Source: CAZXBB01 sp964638815
Lineage (GTDB): Bacteria; Planctomycetota; Phycisphaerae; Phycisphaerales; SM1A02
Direction: 5' to 3'
Length of the DNA: 22,515 nt
Assembly: GCA_964638815.1 (NCBI GenBank)
Contig: CAZXBB010000214.1
Coordinates: 1 to 22,515, forward strand
The position numbers and the translations under genes were made by a program. Positions 7,215 through 14,321 of this stretch are shown piece after piece (position 1 is the first letter of the stretch; each line of letters begins with the position of its first letter). Under the pieces are notes generated by a model that saw only the letters and a program-made list of their open reading frames with translations, had not been told where the DNA came from and did not search any database.

Positions 7215-7514
7215 ATGATCGAGCTGCACATCTGCAACCAGGCCGGGACGACGCTCCGCTCGTTCGCGCTCGGCGACAAGGTGGAAGTGCTCGTCGGACG
7301 CGACGAGACGTGCGACATCCGGATCGCGGCCCCGAACGTCTCCCGCGAGCACTGCGCGATCGAGTCCCAGGGCGAGGAGCTCTTCGTCCGCGATCTCGGC
7401 TCGTCGGCGGGGACGATCGTCGGCGGCGCCCCGGTGGACAGCGTCCGGGTCGAGGACGGCCTCCAGGTCGTCATCGGGCCGGCGATCCTGAAGTTCTACG
7501 ACTCGGGTGACTGA
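7215..7514 (+). CDS. Stand-alone FHA domain protein
   Basis: The ATG at 7215 gives a 99-residue protein (MIELHICNQA) that is a single forkhead-associated domain from end to end. An in-frame ATG at 7095 lies inside the glycine-coding tandem repeat and is unlikely. The phosphothreonine-binding elements are present: VGRDETCDIRI (beta-strand 3 with the key Arg), NVSREHCAIE (Ser-Arg-x-x-His loop), and DLGSSAGTIVGG. FHA domains bind phosphothreonine peptides and usually recruit targets of Ser/Thr kinases, which are numerous in planctomycetes. No kinase or phosphatase is in this window, so its partner is unknown. Confidence 0.9.
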   Translation: MIELHICNQAGTTLRSFALGDKVEVLVGRDETCDIRIAAPNVSREHCAIESQGEELFVRDLGSSAGTIVGGAPVDSVRVEDGLQVVIGPAILKFYDSGD

Positions 7515-7550
7515 GAGCCCCCGTCAGAATGAGCCCGGGGGGTCGCACTG

Positions 7551-7616
7551 TTTCGCGGAACCGGGTCGGGGAACCGGGTCGAGGAACCGGGTCGCGGGAC
7601 CGTTTCGCGGAACCGG
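7551..7616. repeat. Repeat cluster of GGAACCGGGTCG bracketed by TTTCGCGGAACCGG
   Basis: Three 12-bp units begin at 7557, 7570 and 7583, followed by a broken unit; the 14-mer tttcgcggaaccgg occurs at 7551-7564 and again at 7603-7616. It fills the gap between two genes that converge (stops at 7514 and 7626). Confidence 0.85.
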
Positions 7617-7625
7617 TGCCGATCG

Positions 7626-8924
7626 TCACCTCCGCCGCATATCCGCAAGCTGCTTCCGCAGCTCCGCGATCTCGCGCTCGTAGTACTCGGGCCGCTGGAG
7701 CATCTGCTCCGCGACGTTCGGGCACCGGTCGTGCCAGCGCAGAAACTTCTGGTAGATCGTGATGACCGTGCCGATTCGTTCGGTCTGGTCGCCGCTCGTG
7801 CTCAGGTAACCGAGCTGGGCGTTCAGACGCGGGATCTCCTCGTGCGCGCGTTTCACGGTCTCCTGCCAGCGCTCGGCGATCTCGCGGCCGTAGTTGCTCT
7901 TCTCGTACCACTGCGGGAGATCGAGCTGGCGGGCCAGCTCCTCTTCCGTGTCCGCGGTGCCCTTTGAGAAGCCGCAGTGGAGCGCCGTCGACGAAGTGAA
8001 GCTGAGGTTGCTGTTCGCGTCCGAGAGGACGTACCTGCCGCTCAGGTCGCCATAGAAGGTGACCTCGCCGGTCGCGGGGTCCTTGTCGTAGGAGCACATG
8101 GCCTTGTTGGTCTTCATGGCCCGCGCGATGTGCTCGCTGTGGCCCGAGCGCTTGGCGATGTCCACGAGGTGATCCATCGCAGCCTCGAGGTCATCGCCCT
8201 TGATCGAGTTTCCCACGCCGTCCCACGTGGTCACGGCCCCCGCCGTGCCCTCGGTCATGAAGTAGATCTCGTGGCAGCACATCGCGGTCTGGCAGCCGGC
8301 CGAGATGGCCTTCTGGATCCAGGCCACGACGCGATGCCGCTCGCGGATGTCGAAAATGGTCTCCGCGATGTCCTGCGACTCGAGCACCGACCCGCCGTTG
8401 GTGTTGATGAGCAGCACGATGATCTGGCCGGGGCCGTACTCGTCGGCCTTCTCGCCGATCTTCTTGATCTCCTCGTGCCGGAACGCCTCGCCCACCGAGC
8501 CGTCGAGCGGAAGGACGAACACGCCCAGCTTCCTGCTCTCGGGGCCGGCCTCCTTCGTGTCCGCGTCGCGCCGCGCGGAGCGCCCCGACGCACGACGCGC
8601 GGAGGTGTCGGCCGCTTCCCCGGTGACGGTCCGCATCGTGATGACGTCGTCGCGGAAGATCGTCTTCTGGCGGATCATGCCCGCGATGTCTCCCTCGACG
8701 ACGATGTAGAGATCGGCCGCCCTGGTGATCCGGCCGGTGAGGCTCACCTCGATCCGCTGCTGGTAGTAACCGACCTCGACGATGTCATCGACCTCGCCGC
8801 GCCACTTCGAGCCGTCCTTCAGCCGAACCTCGACGGACTGCCCAGCCGTCGCCACCGGCATCGGCCCGGCGACCATCGCCAGGGCCAGGCACGCCGTGAA
8901 CACGCTGAGAAAGTGACGTTTCAT
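7626..8924 (-). CDS. Secreted NfeD/ClpP-fold serine protease-like protein
   Basis: I start at the ATG at 8924, preceded by a GAGGT ribosome site; it opens with a signal peptide (MKRHFLSVFTACLALAMVAG, cleaved near AxA-type VATAG). The 432-residue protein has a small beta domain (31-85, RLKDGSKWRGEV...) often seen in planctomycete envelope proteins. A ClpP/crotonase-fold domain follows from about 132: VFVLPLDGSVGE, INTNGGSVLESQDIAETI (173-190, oxyanion glycines), WIQKAISAGCQTAM (202-215) with Ser208 as nucleophile, and SIKGDD (240-245) with Lys242 matching the general base of archaeal NfeD proteases. That assignment comes from remembered family alignment. Unlike full NfeD it lacks membrane helices after the protease part and ends in a charged helical tail. 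The next gene upstream is a degenerate paralogue. Confidence 0.75.
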   Translation of the reverse strand: MKRHFLSVFTACLALAMVAGPMPVATAGQSVEVRLKDGSKWRGEVDDIVEVGYYQQRIEVSLTGRITRAADLYIVVEGDIAGMIRQKTIFRDDVITMRTVTGEAADTSARRASGRSARRDADTKEAGPESRKLGVFVLPLDGSVGEAFRHEEIKKIGEKADEYGPGQIIVLLINTNGGSVLESQDIAETIFDIRERHRVVAWIQKAISAGCQTAMCCHEIYFMTEGTAGAVTTWDGVGNSIKGDDLEAAMDHLVDIAKRSGHSEHIARAMKTNKAMCSYDKDPATGEVTFYGDLSGRYVLSDANSNLSFTSSTALHCGFSKGTADTEEELARQLDLPQWYEKSNYGREIAERWQETVKRAHEEIPRLNAQLGYLSTSGDQTERIGTVITIYQKFLRWHDRCPNVAEQMLQRPEYYEREIAELRKQLADMRRR

Positions 8925-8951
8925 GCTCGCTACCTCGAATTCGGGGATTCC

Positions 8952-8969
8952 GGGGAGCGCACGCTCCCC
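8952..8969. other. Perfect hairpin between the two protease-like genes
   Basis: ggggagcg (8952-8959) pairs with cgctcccc (8962-8969). It lies in the 88-bp gap between tandem paralogues, with no T-run on either side, so it is not a classic terminator. It could stabilise or separate the two messages; that is inference. Confidence 0.5.
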
Positions 8970-9012
8970 TGCTGTTCTCGTGTATCGGTGACTCGTCCGC
9001 GCGGTTCGGGCC

Positions 9013-10452
9013 TCAGCCCCCGCCGAGGCGTCCGCCGCCCCCGCCCCCGCCCCCGCGGCCACCCTGGCGGGCGCCCCGGATCCGCTCCTTGATCGTCTCG
9101 ACGACCGTGACGAGATCGAACTTCCGGACGCCGTACTGCATGCGGAGACGCGTCTCGACCGCGCTGTAGCGATCCATCGCCGCGATCACCTTCTCGACGC
9201 GGCCCTTCGCCTGGCCGAGATATTTGAGCTCGTCGTCGCCGCTTGCCCATCCCATGAACTGCTCGTAATCCTGGAGCCACTCGACGCAGTTGTCGAGCGT
9301 GCGACGCCAGTTCGTCGTGTAGTTCTCGAAGATCTTGACGGCGTTGCCCTCAAGCACGCGGTACTCGCGGATGCCCAGCAGCAGCGCGAGATCGTCGAGG
9401 TTCTCGACCGTGCCGTCGCTGATGCACAGGTCCTCGGCGTCCTTCGCGCGGAAGGTCACTGTCTTCTCGTCGTCCTGGTCGACGATGTACTCGCCCGTGA
9501 CGTCGGAAGTCCAGTCAACGTCGCGTCCCTTCCAGCTTCCGGAGAGCTTCACCTCCGGCTGCACGAGCGCCTCCGCGAGGACGAGCGAGTAGCCGCCGTA
9601 CTCGAGGAACCCCTTGACGAAGCTCATGAAGGCCGCGGTCATCTTGCCGCGCACGTCGTCGTCGCTCCAGCTGTCGAATCCGGTCTGGTCCCGCAGTACG
9701 TCAAGACCGCCGAGCCGGCCCTCCGGCGACATGTAGAGCTCCTCCCACGACAGCGCGACGATCGAGCTCACGCCCACCGAGTCCTTGACCCACACGACCT
9801 GGCGGATGTCCCCGAGCTTGTCGCGGAAGAGGTTGATGAGCTTGCGGTACTCGTCGAAGTCGGCGAGGCCCGTCTCCTCCTTGCCGATCAGGGAAATGAG
9901 CATGTCCGCCGTGTCGCGGCATTCCATCTCGATCACGACGACGTCCGGATGATGGGCGCGGATGTCATCGACCATCTCCTCGTAGACGTCCGTGTTGATG
10001 TCGGTGCCCATCTGGCCCTTCATCGGAACGATGTAGAACGACGGGGCATCCTCGTTGTCGCTGGCAGCGCGGATCGCGCCGTAGGTCGGGCCGTCGTCCT
10101 TCTTCTTGTCCTGCTGCGAGGTCGAGCCGGACGAGCGCCGCGGCTTGGGCGCCCCGCTCTCGGGTGCGTCCGCCAGAGGCACGTCGCGATCGATCTTTGC
10201 GATCTCCTCGAGGAGGTACGTCAGCTTCGTGCGGATCGAGCTGCCGCGGATGACCAGCTCGAAGACCACCGCGTCCCGCTTCTCCTCGATGATCTGACCG
10301 TGAAGCTCGCGGCCGTCCTTCATGTAGAGGATGTCTTCGGTGGTCTCGTCGTCGAGCGGGCTCGCGATCGCCCGTGGGGCCGAACCGAGCACGAGGGCGG
10401 CGACGGCCGCCAGGACGAGCACGTTGGCCAGGGCCAGGATCCGATTCTTCAT
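9013..10452 (-). CDS. Secreted NfeD/ClpP-fold paralogue with degenerate active site
   Basis: The ATG at 10452 follows a GAGGT ribosome site and starts a signal peptide (MKNRILALANVLVLAAVAAL); the frame stays open to 10608 but upstream is non-coding repeat. The 479-residue protein has the same plan as its downstream neighbour: a small beta domain (41-90, YMKDGRELHGQI), a charged linker (95-125, SSGSTSQQDKKKDD), then a ClpP-like core. By hand alignment the oxyanion motif NTNGG has become ECRDT (177-181), the nucleophile Ser is Gly227 in WVKDSVGVSSIVAL, and the Lys is Arg268. It is therefore probably not a protease. The C-terminus is glycine-rich (GGRGGGGGGGG). The same leader and ribosome site in both genes point to tandem duplication. 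A scaffold or regulatory partner role is a guess. Confidence 0.7.
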   Translation of the reverse strand: MKNRILALANVLVLAAVAALVLGSAPRAIASPLDDETTEDILYMKDGRELHGQIIEEKRDAVVFELVIRGSSIRTKLTYLLEEIAKIDRDVPLADAPESGAPKPRRSSGSTSQQDKKKDDGPTYGAIRAASDNEDAPSFYIVPMKGQMGTDINTDVYEEMVDDIRAHHPDVVVIEMECRDTADMLISLIGKEETGLADFDEYRKLINLFRDKLGDIRQVVWVKDSVGVSSIVALSWEELYMSPEGRLGGLDVLRDQTGFDSWSDDDVRGKMTAAFMSFVKGFLEYGGYSLVLAEALVQPEVKLSGSWKGRDVDWTSDVTGEYIVDQDDEKTVTFRAKDAEDLCISDGTVENLDDLALLLGIREYRVLEGNAVKIFENYTTNWRRTLDNCVEWLQDYEQFMGWASGDDELKYLGQAKGRVEKVIAAMDRYSAVETRLRMQYGVRKFDLVTVVETIKERIRGARQGGRGGGGGGGGRLGGG

Positions 10453-10465
10453 TGCCGCTAACCTC

Positions 10466-10510
10466 GCCGAATGGGCCGAATGGGCCGTGGGCCGAATGGG
10501 CCGAATGAAT
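10466..10510. repeat. Tandem repeat of GCCGAATGG (9-bp unit) in a 5' leader
   Basis: About five units, one interrupted by GTGG, lie immediately upstream of the ribosome site of the minus-strand gene starting at 10452, so they would be transcribed as its 5' leader. Confidence 0.8.
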
Positions 10511-10590
10511 GATGGTCGGCCGCGCGCGGCCGGTGTTGGGACAAGACGCCCCGGGAACCCGTGGAGGGGGTTCAGGAGACGCTTCCACAG

Positions 10591-10619
10591 AGTATAGGAC
10601 GCGGTCAAGCCGGCAAAGT
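10591..10619 (-). promoter_or_regulatory. Candidate promoter for the protease-like pair
   Basis: On the minus strand TATACT (10596-10591) is a good -10 box in otherwise GC-rich DNA. A -35 is weak: ACTTTG (10619-10614) has 17-bp spacing and TTGCCG (10616-10611) has only 14 bp. It lies just downstream of the cca stop and about 140 bp upstream of the start at 10452, so the pair could be transcribed independently of rsmD-cca. Confidence 0.35.
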
Positions 10620-10629
10620 TCCTTCGCTG

Positions 10630-11868
10630 CTACCCGATGCCGGCGGCGATCGCCTCCGCCAGCGCGAGCGCCTGGGCGCGCGTGCGGACCGATCCCTCGA
10701 GCTGGGCGTCGTAGACACCGTCGAGGACCTGCTGGAACGCCGGCCCCGGGGTCATCCCGTGTCCGATCAGGTCGTCACCCGTGATGAGTGGCGTGGGCGC
10801 GAGACCCGTGACCGCGAGGGCCTCCACCCGGCGCCGGATGTCGACGAAGGCCTGGGCGTCCTCGGTCTGCCGGATCTGAAGAGCCTCGCGGAAGCCCTCC
10901 GAAGCCGCGAGCCGCTTCTGCGAAGCCACGCCCAGCCGGTCCCACTCGCCGAGCAGCGTCGCGTGCACCGCGAGGCATCGCTTGAGGGCCTGACGCTCGG
11001 CTCCCGAGAGCATCAGCGCCGCCGCCCAGCGGTCGGCGACGGCGGTCGCGGCCGGCCTGCCGTCGCCGCGATCGTGCCGATCAAGCAGCCACGCCGCCAG
11101 CGCGGTCGGCACGCCCGCATTCGCCGGCAATCGCCCGAGGCGACGCGGAGCCGCGAGACACCCCGGCTCGTCGAGCACGGCTCCGTCGAGATGCAGGTAC
11201 TGGAGCTCCCACGCGGCGACCGGGCGGTTCGCGTCGGCGAGCATGAGACGCAGCTCCTGCCCGATGCGCTCGCGGCTGACGCCCCGCAGCGACGCCGCGT
11301 TGCGCCGGATCGTCTCGGCGGTCTCCGTCTCGATCGCGAACCGGAACCGCGCGGCGAAACGCACCGCGCGCAGCATCCGCAGCCGGTCCTCCCGCAGACG
11401 TGCCTCGGGATCGCCGATCGCGCGGACGAGCTGCTGCTCGATGTCGGCCCGGCCCTCGACGTGATCGATGATCGCCCCGGTGGCCGGGTCCTCGAAGAGA
11501 CCGTTGATCGTGAAGTCGCGCCGCCGGGCGTCATGCTCGGCATCCGAGTACGTCACGCGGTCCGGGTGACGCCCGTCGCCGTACGGCCCGTCGGTCCGGA
11601 ACGTGGCGACCTCGACGGTGTGCCCCCCGCGGCGGACGAGCATCACGCCGAACGCCTCGCCGACGCTCCGTGCGCGGGGGAAGATCTCGCGCACCTGCTC
11701 CGGCCGCGCGTCCGTCGCGACGTCGTAGTCGATCGGTTCGATGCCGAGGAGCCGGTCGCGCACGCACCCGCCCGCGAAGTACGCGACGAATCCCCGCCCG
11801 GTGAGCGTGGCCGCGATCTCGCTCGCCGCCGAGCGGGCGTCGAGGCGTGCGCGGTCGGGCCGGGTCAC
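10630..11868 (-). CDS. cca: CCA-adding tRNA nucleotidyltransferase / poly(A) polymerase family
   Basis: 412 residues from a GTG at 11868, a normal length for class II bacterial CCA enzymes, which build or repair the 3' CCA of tRNAs. The catalytic head has AYFAGGCVRDRLLGIEPIDY then DVATDA (the GG and DxD motif), REIFPRARSVGEAFGV, VEVATFRTDG and ARRRDFTINGLF. The neck holds EDRLRMLRAVRFAARFRFAI and GVSRERIGQELRLML. The C-terminal body is helical and ends TRAQALALAEAIAAGIG. A poly(A) polymerase cannot be excluded from sequence alone. The GTG start overlaps the rsmD stop in a GTGA, so the two are translationally coupled. The much longer frame to 13326 is antisense to other genes and was not used. 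Confidence 0.9.
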   Translation of the reverse strand: MTRPDRARLDARSAASEIAATLTGRGFVAYFAGGCVRDRLLGIEPIDYDVATDARPEQVREIFPRARSVGEAFGVMLVRRGGHTVEVATFRTDGPYGDGRHPDRVTYSDAEHDARRRDFTINGLFEDPATGAIIDHVEGRADIEQQLVRAIGDPEARLREDRLRMLRAVRFAARFRFAIETETAETIRRNAASLRGVSRERIGQELRLMLADANRPVAAWELQYLHLDGAVLDEPGCLAAPRRLGRLPANAGVPTALAAWLLDRHDRGDGRPAATAVADRWAAALMLSGAERQALKRCLAVHATLLGEWDRLGVASQKRLAASEGFREALQIRQTEDAQAFVDIRRRVEALAVTGLAPTPLITGDDLIGHGMTPGPAFQQVLDGVYDAQLEGSVRTRAQALALAEAIAAGIG

Positions 11869-12473
11869 GGCGGGGCCTCCGGGGCCTCCGGGGCGCCGGC
11901 GGCGGGCGCGTAGAGGAGCACCCACATGTTCTTTCCGTAATTGTGGGCCTCCGGCCCGTCGAAGCCGGGAACCGCGAGGTCCACCGTGTCGGGGCCAATG
12001 GGGCTCCGCAGCACGACGAAGCCGCGCTCCGCCATGACCGACCGCGCATCGCCGATCTGCCCCAGCACGCGCGCGCGGCCGCCGTCGTCGGTCATGAGCG
12101 CGTACGGCGGATCGACGAAGATGAGGTCGATCGGCGTCAGGGCGCGCAGGAGCGCCGTCGGGCCGAGCGCATCGCCCTGAACGAGCGTGACGCGATCGCC
12201 GCAGCCCAGCTCGGCCACGTTGCGCTCGAGCAGGCGGAACATCTGCCGGTCGCGCTCGACCATCGTGACTGAGCGGGCCCCTCGGCTTACCGCCTCGAGA
12301 CCCACCGTGCCCACCCCCGCGAACAGGTCGAGCACGCTGGCGTCCTCGAACCAGCCGCGCAGGAGGTTGAACACCGCCTCCTTCGCGCGATTCGCGTACG
12401 GACGGCTCACGGCCTCGTCGGGCGGGCCGTGCAGGCGGCGGGAACGGTATTCGCCGGCGATGATTCTGAGCAT
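11865..12473 (-). CDS. rsmD: 16S rRNA (guanine966-N2)-methyltransferase
   Basis: Starting at the ATG at 12473 (MLRIIAGEYRSRRL) gives 202 residues and the family's typical opening; an ATG five codons upstream (12488) is also possible. RsmD methylates G966 of 16S rRNA on the assembling 30S subunit. The motifs present are SRPYANRAKEAVFNLL, VLDLFAGVGTVGLEAVSRGA (SAM-binding motif I), VTMVERDRQM, LVQGDAL and the catalytic DLIFVDPPYAL (the DPPY motif). The C-terminal 30 residues diverge, ending in a proline-rich GAPEAPEAPP encoded by a 9-bp direct repeat (11872-11889). The gene overlaps cca by 4 nt and is divergent from the hydrolase gene with a 64-bp gap. Confidence 0.92.
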   Translation of the reverse strand: MLRIIAGEYRSRRLHGPPDEAVSRPYANRAKEAVFNLLRGWFEDASVLDLFAGVGTVGLEAVSRGARSVTMVERDRQMFRLLERNVAELGCGDRVTLVQGDALGPTALLRALTPIDLIFVDPPYALMTDDGGRARVLGQIGDARSVMAERGFVVLRSPIGPDTVDLAVPGFDGPEAHNYGKNMWVLLYAPAAGAPEAPEAPP

Positions 12474-12537
12474 GCGTCCGCGCAGCATCCCGCCTGGGAA
12501 TCGGGGCGTCAACGCGGTCGGGGGTACGATCAGTGCG

Positions 12538-13323
12538 ATGTCCCCGTCGATCGACCAGCTCCCCTCCGCGCTGACCGCCGCCGCCCGGTGGGAGCGTCTC
12601 GGCGCCTCCCGCATCCCCGCGATGCTCGTCCATCCCGATCGGGCGAGCGGAACGGTCGTGCCCGTCCTGATCTGGATGCACGGACGCACCGCCCGCAAGG
12701 AGATCGACCCGGGACGTTTCCTGCGGCTCATGCGGAGCGGGATCGGCGCGTGCGCCGTCGATCTCCCGGGTCACGGTGAGCGCTACGACGCGGCGCTCCA
12801 GGCGCCGGCGTGCACGCTGGACGTTGTCCTCCAGATGATCGACGAGATCGACGAGGTGATCGACGCCGTACGCGGCGACCCGGGCTTCGACGCGAACCGC
12901 ATGGTGATCGGGGGGATGTCCGCGGGCGGAATGGTGACGCTCGCCCGCCTGTGCCACGACCATCCGTTCCGGGCGGCGGCGGTCGAGGCCGCGACGGGGT
13001 CGTGGGAGCACCAGCGTCACCGGCCGATGTTCCGCGACCACGAGGATGACGTCCTCTCGGCGGTCAACCCGATCGAGAACCTCGACGGTTGGCGCGAGAT
13101 CCCGCTCCAGGCGATCCACTGCGTTCGCGACGAATGGGTCGGGTTCGACGGGCAGAAGCACTTCCTCGACACGCTGCGATCGCGCTACCGCGAGCCCGGG
13201 CGGGTGGAGCTCGTCGTCTACGAGGAGACCGGCGCGCCCTACGAGCACGCCGGCTTCGGCCGTATGGCGGCGGACGCGAAGAATCGGCAGCGCGACTTTC
13301 TCCTCGGCGCGCTGGGCGTCTGA
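12538..13323 (+). CDS. Alpha/beta hydrolase (prolyl oligopeptidase/dienelactone hydrolase-like)
   Basis: 261 residues from the ATG at 12538; the frame is open further upstream but that region is antisense to rsmD. The fold's landmarks are present: VLIWMHGRTARKE (oxyanion HG strand), ACAVDLPGHGERYD, a helix rich in Asp/Ile (IDEIDEVIDAV), GGMSAGGMV with the nucleophile Ser in the elbow, a strand ending VRDEWVGFDGQKHF supplying the acid, and YEHAGFGRM supplying the likely His. There is no signal peptide, so it acts in the cytoplasm, probably on small esters or peptides; the substrate is not predictable. The next gene follows after a single nucleotide, so the two form an operon. Confidence 0.8.
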   Translation: MSPSIDQLPSALTAAARWERLGASRIPAMLVHPDRASGTVVPVLIWMHGRTARKEIDPGRFLRLMRSGIGACAVDLPGHGERYDAALQAPACTLDVVLQMIDEIDEVIDAVRGDPGFDANRMVIGGMSAGGMVTLARLCHDHPFRAAAVEAATGSWEHQRHRPMFRDHEDDVLSAVNPIENLDGWREIPLQAIHCVRDEWVGFDGQKHFLDTLRSRYREPGRVELVVYEETGAPYEHAGFGRMAADAKNRQRDFLLGALGV

Positions 13324-13324
13324 C

Positions 13325-14134
13325 ATGGATCCGCGCGAGAGGCCCTACCTCACGCTCACCGCCGTTCCGGACGCCATGGAGCCGCGCCGCGCGATCGAGG
13401 TCGTTGCCGCGGCAAGCGGCATCGACGCCCCGACGGTGCGGTTGCGGCTCGCCAAGCCGCCGCCCGTCATCGTGGGGCTGATCCGCGGGGTCGCACCGGG
13501 GGACGCGGTGGCGATGCTGGCGCAGCATGGATGCGACGCGTTCACGAACACGCTCGCCGACCTCGCCGCCCTGGGCCCGACGCTCAAGATCCGCACGCTG
13601 CGTCTCTCCGGGGACGGCCTTGACGTTGACCTGTGGGGCGGTACTGCCGAGGTGATTCCGCGCGAGGACGTCAGGGTGCTGGTGCGGGCGAGCCTGCGTG
13701 GCGAGGAGAGGACGCCGACGAGCCCGCGTCCTGCGATGCGGTCGAGTCTGCCCAATGTCTTCGCGAGCGTGGATGCGGTGCTGCGGCTGGCACTCGACGC
13801 GCCGCGCTGGCGCAGCCGGGTCCGCACGTCGGACATGCTCGACGTTCACACCGCCGACGGGCGCGTCTTCCAGATCGACGGCGACAAGTTCGCGTACGAG
13901 GTCCTCGGCGATCTCCGGGGCCAGGGCGATCGCGCGAACATGGACAGGATGTGTGAGCTGCTCGCGCACGTGTGTCCCAACGGGATCGTGGACGAGTACT
14001 TCCCGCTGTGGCGTCCGCCCCCCGGCTACCAGCGGCTCCGGATTCCCCGGCTTCGCGGCGACAGGGACGATCCCGGCTTCGCCTTCTACTCGCGCTGGGC
14101 CGCGCTCCTCTACCGGCACGCCGCGGGAGCATAA
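13325..14134 (+). CDS. Conserved-looking hypothetical protein coupled to the hydrolase
   Basis: I do not recognise this 269-residue protein. The ATG at 13325 begins one base after the hydrolase stop (TGA C ATG), so translation is probably coupled. Residues 1-80 have an alternating helix/strand pattern (AIEVVAAASGIDAPTVRLRL, then VIVGLIRGVAPGDAVAMLAQ), reminiscent of a small ferredoxin-like module that recurs in planctomycete hypothetical proteins. Residues 85-130 are beta-rich (LRLSGDGLDVDLWGGTAEVI) and resemble a domain with 'IPREDVRVLVRASL'. Residues 150-269 are conserved-looking and aromatic-rich, ending near FAFYSRWAALLYRHAAGA. There is no signal peptide or membrane helix. It is not clearly an enzyme; an interaction or regulatory role is only a guess. 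Confidence 0.7.
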   Translation: MDPRERPYLTLTAVPDAMEPRRAIEVVAAASGIDAPTVRLRLAKPPPVIVGLIRGVAPGDAVAMLAQHGCDAFTNTLADLAALGPTLKIRTLRLSGDGLDVDLWGGTAEVIPREDVRVLVRASLRGEERTPTSPRPAMRSSLPNVFASVDAVLRLALDAPRWRSRVRTSDMLDVHTADGRVFQIDGDKFAYEVLGDLRGQGDRANMDRMCELLAHVCPNGIVDEYFPLWRPPPGYQRLRIPRLRGDRDDPGFAFYSRWAALLYRHAAGA

Positions 14135-14321
14135 ACGGGGGGTCATGCCCGGCCGATAACCGCCCGGCCTTGCCCGGATCTCCCGATCCACGCCAGTCCG
14201 TGCAAGTCGGATTTCCCGAAAGCCGATTCGGACCGAAGCCGGTTCGTGCTTCGAACGGCCATCGTCCATTCGTAGCCTGATCCGGAGCACACATCCGATC
14301 CACCCGCGCGGAAACCACGAC

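Noticed and set aside
11869..13326. N-terminal extension of the cca frame
   Set aside because: It runs antisense through rsmD and the hydrolase; the GTG at 11868 gives a normal CCA-enzyme length and GTGA coupling with rsmD.
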